Positions 60,470-64,000 of a stretch of 64,000 nucleotides of DNA are shown one piece after another (the stretch's first letter is position 1; every line of letters starts with the position of its first letter). The notes under the pieces are model-generated. The model saw nothing but the letters and a program-made list of their open reading frames with translations, did not search any database and was not told where the DNA came from. Origin of the DNA: Farysia itapuensis (lineage: Eukaryota > Basidiomycota > Ustilaginomycetes > Ustilaginales > Ustilaginaceae); the NCBI GenBank assembly GCA_023212645.1, contig JALBYC010000003.1:1-64000 (forward strand), read 5' to 3'. A program made the translations under genes and the position numbers.

Positions 60470-61098
60470 CGTTTGAGATGACTGTGTCTAGACAGATGGG
60501 GTTGAGCATGACGAATGGCAGCGATTCCGCCGTCATTATATGTGCTGCTCGCCCAACACGCTTTGGGAATATTCGGGCATGCAGCCGATGCGCCACGAGA
60601 AAGGGAGAAAGCGCCTTGTTCAACGTTCAACGTCGAACCGACGGATGCCAAATACCGAAACCAAAATCTACGCGCTTAAACTCCGCGCCCAGTTTGAGTT
60701 TCTCCGTGCGCCCGCCCAAACGGAAAATCCACGGACGTCAATCGCTCAGCGCTCAGCCAGAAAGAGAAATGTCGTCATTATTTACTCCGAGAACCCAACT
60801 CACCCTCTATGTTCGACATCCGTGGAGCTATGTGTGGTGGCATAAGCCGGCGGTACATCAAAATACTTCTCGAACCTAAGTGATAGATAGGTGTGTGCAT
60901 CAAAGCCCATGAGAGTCAGGCAGAAGCTCTGCCTTCTCTGCCCCGCGGGCACGTGCTCCGCGTTCCGCAGTTCCGCGCTTCGTGGCGAAAGTTTTGTTAG
61001 ACTAGTCAATCTCCTATCGGCGAAGCTGGCGAAGCGCAAAGCGCAAATCGCGGAGCGTCAAGGAGCGAACTAGAGGAAAGCATTCCGAAAAGCATGTG
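60470..61098. promoter_or_regulatory. Divergent promoter region, MFS / pterin dehydratase
   Basis: 629 bp with no credible frame; a few GC-rich repeated words (GCGAAGC, GCGCAAA) occur near 61020-61045. Nothing else noted. Confidence 0.4.
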
Positions 61099-61652
61099 AT
61101 GTTGAGCGCTGACATGATTTTGGGAAGATCAGCAGCGAGGACTTCTACACTGTCACGTGGCCTGCGCACGTCTAGAGTTATGAATACGGCCTTGTCACTA
61201 CAGACGCAGAAGTGCGAGCCATGCACGTCGTCGATGTCCGCTTTAACGCAAGACGAGGCTGCCGAGCTTCTTTCCACACTCAAGGGTAAATGGACGCTGT
61301 CACCACAACCCAAGACCTTGCTCAGCTCCAAGCTCGAGCATCCCAATGCGCTCCACCGGACCTACAAGTTTCGGGACTACCTCACGGCGCAGCAATTTGC
61401 GTCGAGTGTGGCCGAATTGGCTGAAGGGGAGGGACATCATCCTGCCGTGATGGTTGAATGGGGCAGAGCGACCGTCTGGTGGTGGAGTCATGCTATCAAA
61501 GGAGTAAGTTTGCAGCCTCCCCGCACTGTACTAAAGCAAAGCTCTGATCACCTACCCTCTAGCTTCACAAGAACGACTTTGTCATGGCAGCAAAGACAGA
61601 AGAGCTGGCTCAAGCTGCACCTGGCTACACACCACCAAAACCACAGACCTAA
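61099..61652 (+). CDS. Pterin-4a-carbinolamine dehydratase (PCD/DCoH family)
   Basis: Two exons, 61099-61503 and 61563-61652 (59-nt intron, GTAAGT...CTCTAG); 164 codons. The catalytic core YKFRDYLTAQQFASSVAELA and GEGHHPAVMVEWGRATVWWWSH includes the His-His-Pro and later His and Trp of the active site. The splice joins HAIKG to LHKNDFVMAAKTEEL, the conserved end. The enzyme dehydrates 4a-hydroxytetrahydropterin. The roughly 45-residue N-terminus is rich in Arg/Ser/Leu without acids (MILGRSAARTSTLSRGLRTS), suggesting mitochondrial targeting; internal Mets could give a cytosolic form. Its stop codon lies 20 nt from that of the convergent metaxin-like gene. Confidence 0.9.
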
Positions 61653-61672
61653 TGTATATCAATGCAATGGAT

Positions 61673-62962
61673 TTAATTTCGACTTGCACGGTCGAGATGC
61701 TTGACATGCGACTTCCATACGCCTCTGGACCAGTCAACCAACCAAGGCGACTTTTCCAGAGTGGCTTTCAGTTGTGACAGCGGCTCGTTCTTCTGAGTGA
61801 CTGACGCTGGTGATGTGGCAGCCAACGTCATAATGGTATGGATGGCGGAAAACGCCAGAGCATCAAGAGAGGTCGGCCTTGTTGCGCCCAAAAGATATTG
61901 TTTAGTACTGTCTTGCGAGAGAGATGCTTGTGTGCGATCGGCAAGGGCCTGTAACGCTTGCGTAGCATCGTCTGTGATTCGCACTTGGTCGACGGCTGGA
62001 TTGGCCAGTGCAGCTCCGGGAGTGTCACCTCCACCGCGAGCATCCAGATCTGATGCCGATATAGCAGAGGTTGCCATCGAAGTTTGTGCGCCGATCCAGC
62101 CGAGGAAACCCACCTCCCATCCGGGCAAGCGAGAGGTCGGCTGCGAAGCAAGTCCACCAGCAGAAGCCGAGGAAGAAGCGGCCGGATTGAGAGCAGAGAT
62201 ACGCCGTAACTGCTGATCAAAAAAGGTGTTCTGCATCTGTGACAACAAGAGAGATGACAATACAGACGAATCTTGCTCGTCAACATACGATGCAGACTGA
62301 GGAGCCAGCAGGGTCGCTAAAAGGACACCTGCCATGACGCGGCCTTGAAGTAAATTGATCCAAGAATTGGCTTCCAGCCGTACTGCTTGATCCGGCCAAG
62401 GTGACTGCTCGGTTTGGCCCAGTTCAGGCTTGGAGGAAGGGTAGTAGTTGTCTAAAAAGTGGGAGAATTCTGGAGCGGCTAGAAGCGCAGGTCCGTTGCG
62501 AGAGGCATACGATGCTCGACCTGAAGAGGAATCAGCTTGCCAGGCAGGCGGTAGATGCAAGAAGGGCATGGATTTCGCTGGACCCCAATTGCGAGCAGGA
62601 TCGATGAACTCGACATCAAATGCGACGTTGTGAAACAAGAATTCCATCTGCCAGCGAAGAGCGATGGGGTCGCTGCTTGACCAGCCTTGTGGTAGCAAAG
62701 ACTCCTTTTCATCCCAAACTTCGTCTGTCTGGGAAAGCGTCCCGTCTCGGTTGAGGTGCGGTGCTACGTAAAGCGTGGGACGTGTCGGAAGCCGGGTAGG
62801 TGCTGGCGAAAGGAGTTTTGCTGCTGGAAATGTGACGAGAGGAAATGTAGCAAAGAGTCGCACGAACCATGTTGGAACGGAACCTGAGCCGGCTGTTGAT
62901 ACAGACGAGCGTGGAGGCGCGGGCGGTATGGCGTCCAACTCTGGGAACGACTCCTTTGACAT
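61673..62962 (-). CDS. Metaxin/Sam37-like outer mitochondrial membrane protein
   Basis: 429 residues from MSKESFPELDAIPP. After an N-terminal Pro/Ser-rich stretch and a hydrophobic segment (WFVRLFATFPLVTFPAAKLL), a thioredoxin/GST-like region appears: DPIALRWQMEFLFHNVAFDVEFI, then MPFLHLP. An alpha-helical GST-C-like domain follows, with LEANSWINLLQGRVMAGVLL and, late, LGATRPTSLDALAFSAIHTIMTL, the metaxin pattern. Metaxins take part in beta-barrel protein insertion (SAM complex). Identity is by pattern and moderately certain; a GST-like protein of another function remains possible. Confidence 0.7.
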   Translation of the reverse strand: MSKESFPELDAIPPAPPRSSVSTAGSGSVPTWFVRLFATFPLVTFPAAKLLSPAPTRLPTRPTLYVAPHLNRDGTLSQTDEVWDEKESLLPQGWSSSDPIALRWQMEFLFHNVAFDVEFIDPARNWGPAKSMPFLHLPPAWQADSSSGRASYASRNGPALLAAPEFSHFLDNYYPSSKPELGQTEQSPWPDQAVRLEANSWINLLQGRVMAGVLLATLLAPQSASYVDEQDSSVLSSLLLSQMQNTFFDQQLRRISALNPAASSSASAGGLASQPTSRLPGWEVGFLGWIGAQTSMATSAISASDLDARGGGDTPGAALANPAVDQVRITDDATQALQALADRTQASLSQDSTKQYLLGATRPTSLDALAFSAIHTIMTLAATSPASVTQKNEPLSQLKATLEKSPWLVDWSRGVWKSHVKHLDRASRN

Positions 62963-63138
62963 GGCGGTTGTGCAACACATCGTTCAAGCCAAAGCTTCCG
63001 ACAATTTTTTAATTTTTTAGGTGGAGAAAAGGTGTTAGACTACGAACTCCCCAAACCTACGGTTGTACGGTTATACGGCTATGGTTTCATGCAACTCATG
63101 CCGGCGTACAGCTTACCCGCTTGCCATACCTCCGCGCC

Positions 63139-63778
63139 ATGTCCGCACCACTCAGGGCCATGCTGGCTGCTGTCGCATGCTGCATTCTGATGATCCATCA
63201 AGTGAGTATCGACTGTCTCCAATGGTTGTGCTTCCTCTACTGACTACATGATCTTCACTTGACAGATTGCTGCACAGACCATGTCCTCTCCTCATTTCTC
63301 GCTCCCATACCAAAGTGTGGGCAGCGAAGACCCGGCAGTGACGAGTACACTTGCCTCGGACGCGCTCTGCTCTCTTCAGAGCTTTCTTGGTACGCAGACA
63401 GGCGCTCACGGCATAGGCCCTCTGACCCCTTGCATCTCGACGGCCAGTGTCAACGGCCAATCCTTACCGTCATCGGGTGTTGCGACCATATTTGGCAGCT
63501 CGGTATCCAGCAGTCAGACTGTCTCGATTGCGAGTGCACAGCCAACGACAGCACCGCTCGTCTCTACACCTAGTACTACCAGCAGTGGAAGTGCTACGAG
63601 CACGGCTTCATCCTCGGCTTCTTCGAGTCAACCCAACTCCGGCCGATCAGCTAGACGCCCGCCTCCCGGCTCTGGCTGGGTCGCCAATCAGAACATTGTC
63701 CTTCTCCTGCTCACCACTTTTGCCATTCTGGCCGGCGTGACGTACTTCCTGGACGAGCTGTTGACCTTGCTTGTTTAA
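63139..63778 (+). CDS. Secreted or membrane-anchored Ser/Thr-rich protein
   Basis: Two exons, 63139-63201 and 63266-63778 (64-nt intron, GTGAGT...GACAG); 191 codons. The splice creates a full signal peptide (MSAPLRAMLAAVACCILMIHQ followed by IAAQT). The mature part has two cysteines (ALCSLQSF and LTPCIST), a long Ser/Thr/Ala-rich stalk (about 90-150), a basic RSARRPPPGSG and a final hydrophobic segment VLLLLTTFAILAGVTYFL. It resembles small cell-wall or GPI-like surface proteins, although the residues after the last hydrophobic stretch (DELLTLLV) make a plain membrane anchor more likely. Function unknown. Confidence 0.75.
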
Positions 63779-63910
63779 TGTGCCCCCCATTCTTTGTAAT
63801 TCGTACTCCGGACCCTGAATCTCATGACTGTTTTAGACAAAAGTGTCGCGAATAGCTTGTTGTCGGTTGTGAACACGCACTGCTACATTGACATCTCGCG
63901 CCAAGGTGGA

Positions 63911-64000
63911 ATGGCGACCTCGCCGGGAGCTCGGGCGAGTATCAGTGATCTGCCCATCGAGATCCTGCGAGAGATTGTAGGTCTAGTATGGCTGGACTCG
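63911..64000 (+). CDS. F-box domain protein, 5' end only
   Basis: The ATG at 63911 opens a frame that continues past the window edge. Residues 11-30 read ISDLPIEILREIVGLVWLDS, the start of an F-box (the LP-E-L--I pattern). F-box proteins bind Skp1 and deliver substrates to SCF ubiquitin ligases. The substrate-binding part lies outside the window. Confidence 0.7.
   Translation, partial: MATSPGARASISDLPIEILREIVGLVWLDS

Overview
The window is about 64 kb of compact, roughly 50-55% GC fungal chromosome. It has short introns (about 55-80 nt, GTRNGT donors, CTRAY branch sites, YAG acceptors), mostly single-exon genes, and secreted proteins with Kex2-like or GPI-type features. The gene set (GH51 arabinofuranosidase, GPI-type chitin deacetylase, RTA1, GMC long-chain alcohol oxidase, Yfh7-like kinase, uridine kinase-UPRT fusion, class II DAHP synthase) and the gene style point to a smut or smut-related yeast (Ustilaginaceae). 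That placement is an inference from style and content, not from a database hit. I see no transposon, CRISPR, rRNA or prophage-like element. There is one tRNA gene, an intron-containing tRNA-Gln(CTG).

Layout. 0-5 kb: gene-poor DNA and a secreted two-CHRD-domain protein (-). 5-12 kb: uridine kinase/UPRT (+), a Dap1-like cytochrome b5 protein (-), and a SAC-type phosphoinositide phosphatase split into two oppositely oriented half-genes (C-terminal half + at 7.9-9.2 kb, N-terminal half - at 9.3-11.5 kb). 12-20 kb: copper amine oxidase (+), chitin deacetylase (-), TMA16 (+), long-chain alcohol oxidase (-), tRNA-Gln (-). 20-34 kb: S33 peptidase (+), Zn2Cys6 regulator (-) divergent from RTA1-type membrane protein (+), GH51 (+), MATE transporter (-), GNAT (+), amidohydrolase-2 decarboxylase-like enzyme (-), NTF2/SnoaL-like protein (-), and a small Cys-rich secreted protein (-). 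34-46 kb: GRAM-domain membrane protein (-), an orphan 700-residue protein with an N-terminal signal or anchor (+), P-loop kinase (+), class II DAHP synthase (-), MFS anion symporter (+), ITPase (+), secreted serine protease (-). 47-64 kb: arrestin-like (+), DUF3074/START-like (-), RGS/Rax1-like membrane protein (+), M20D amidohydrolase (-), nitronate monooxygenase (-) with a complete DUF1275 membrane-protein gene inside its second intron, DHA1-type MFS (-), pterin carbinolamine dehydratase (+), metaxin-like protein (-), a secreted or anchored Ser/Thr-rich protein (+), and the start of an F-box gene (+).

How genes relate. There is no single biosynthetic cluster. Several products suit a plant-associated fungus: GH51, chitin deacetylase, secreted protease, Cys-rich secreted protein. 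Others are oxidative or peroxisome-type enzymes: the alcohol oxidase and nitronate monooxygenase both end in PTS1-like tripeptides. Many gene pairs converge with only 20-63 nt between stop codons, so 3' ends must overlap or abut.

The two most striking structures are: (1) the SAC phosphatase, whose catalytic domain is cut after the CX5R loop, with the missing remainder lying next door in opposite orientation as if a ~1.4 kb segment had been inverted in place; and (2) the nitronate monooxygenase gene, whose reading frame requires splicing across a 1,290-nt intron that holds another two-exon gene on the same strand, with splice phases that would also permit an in-frame fusion.
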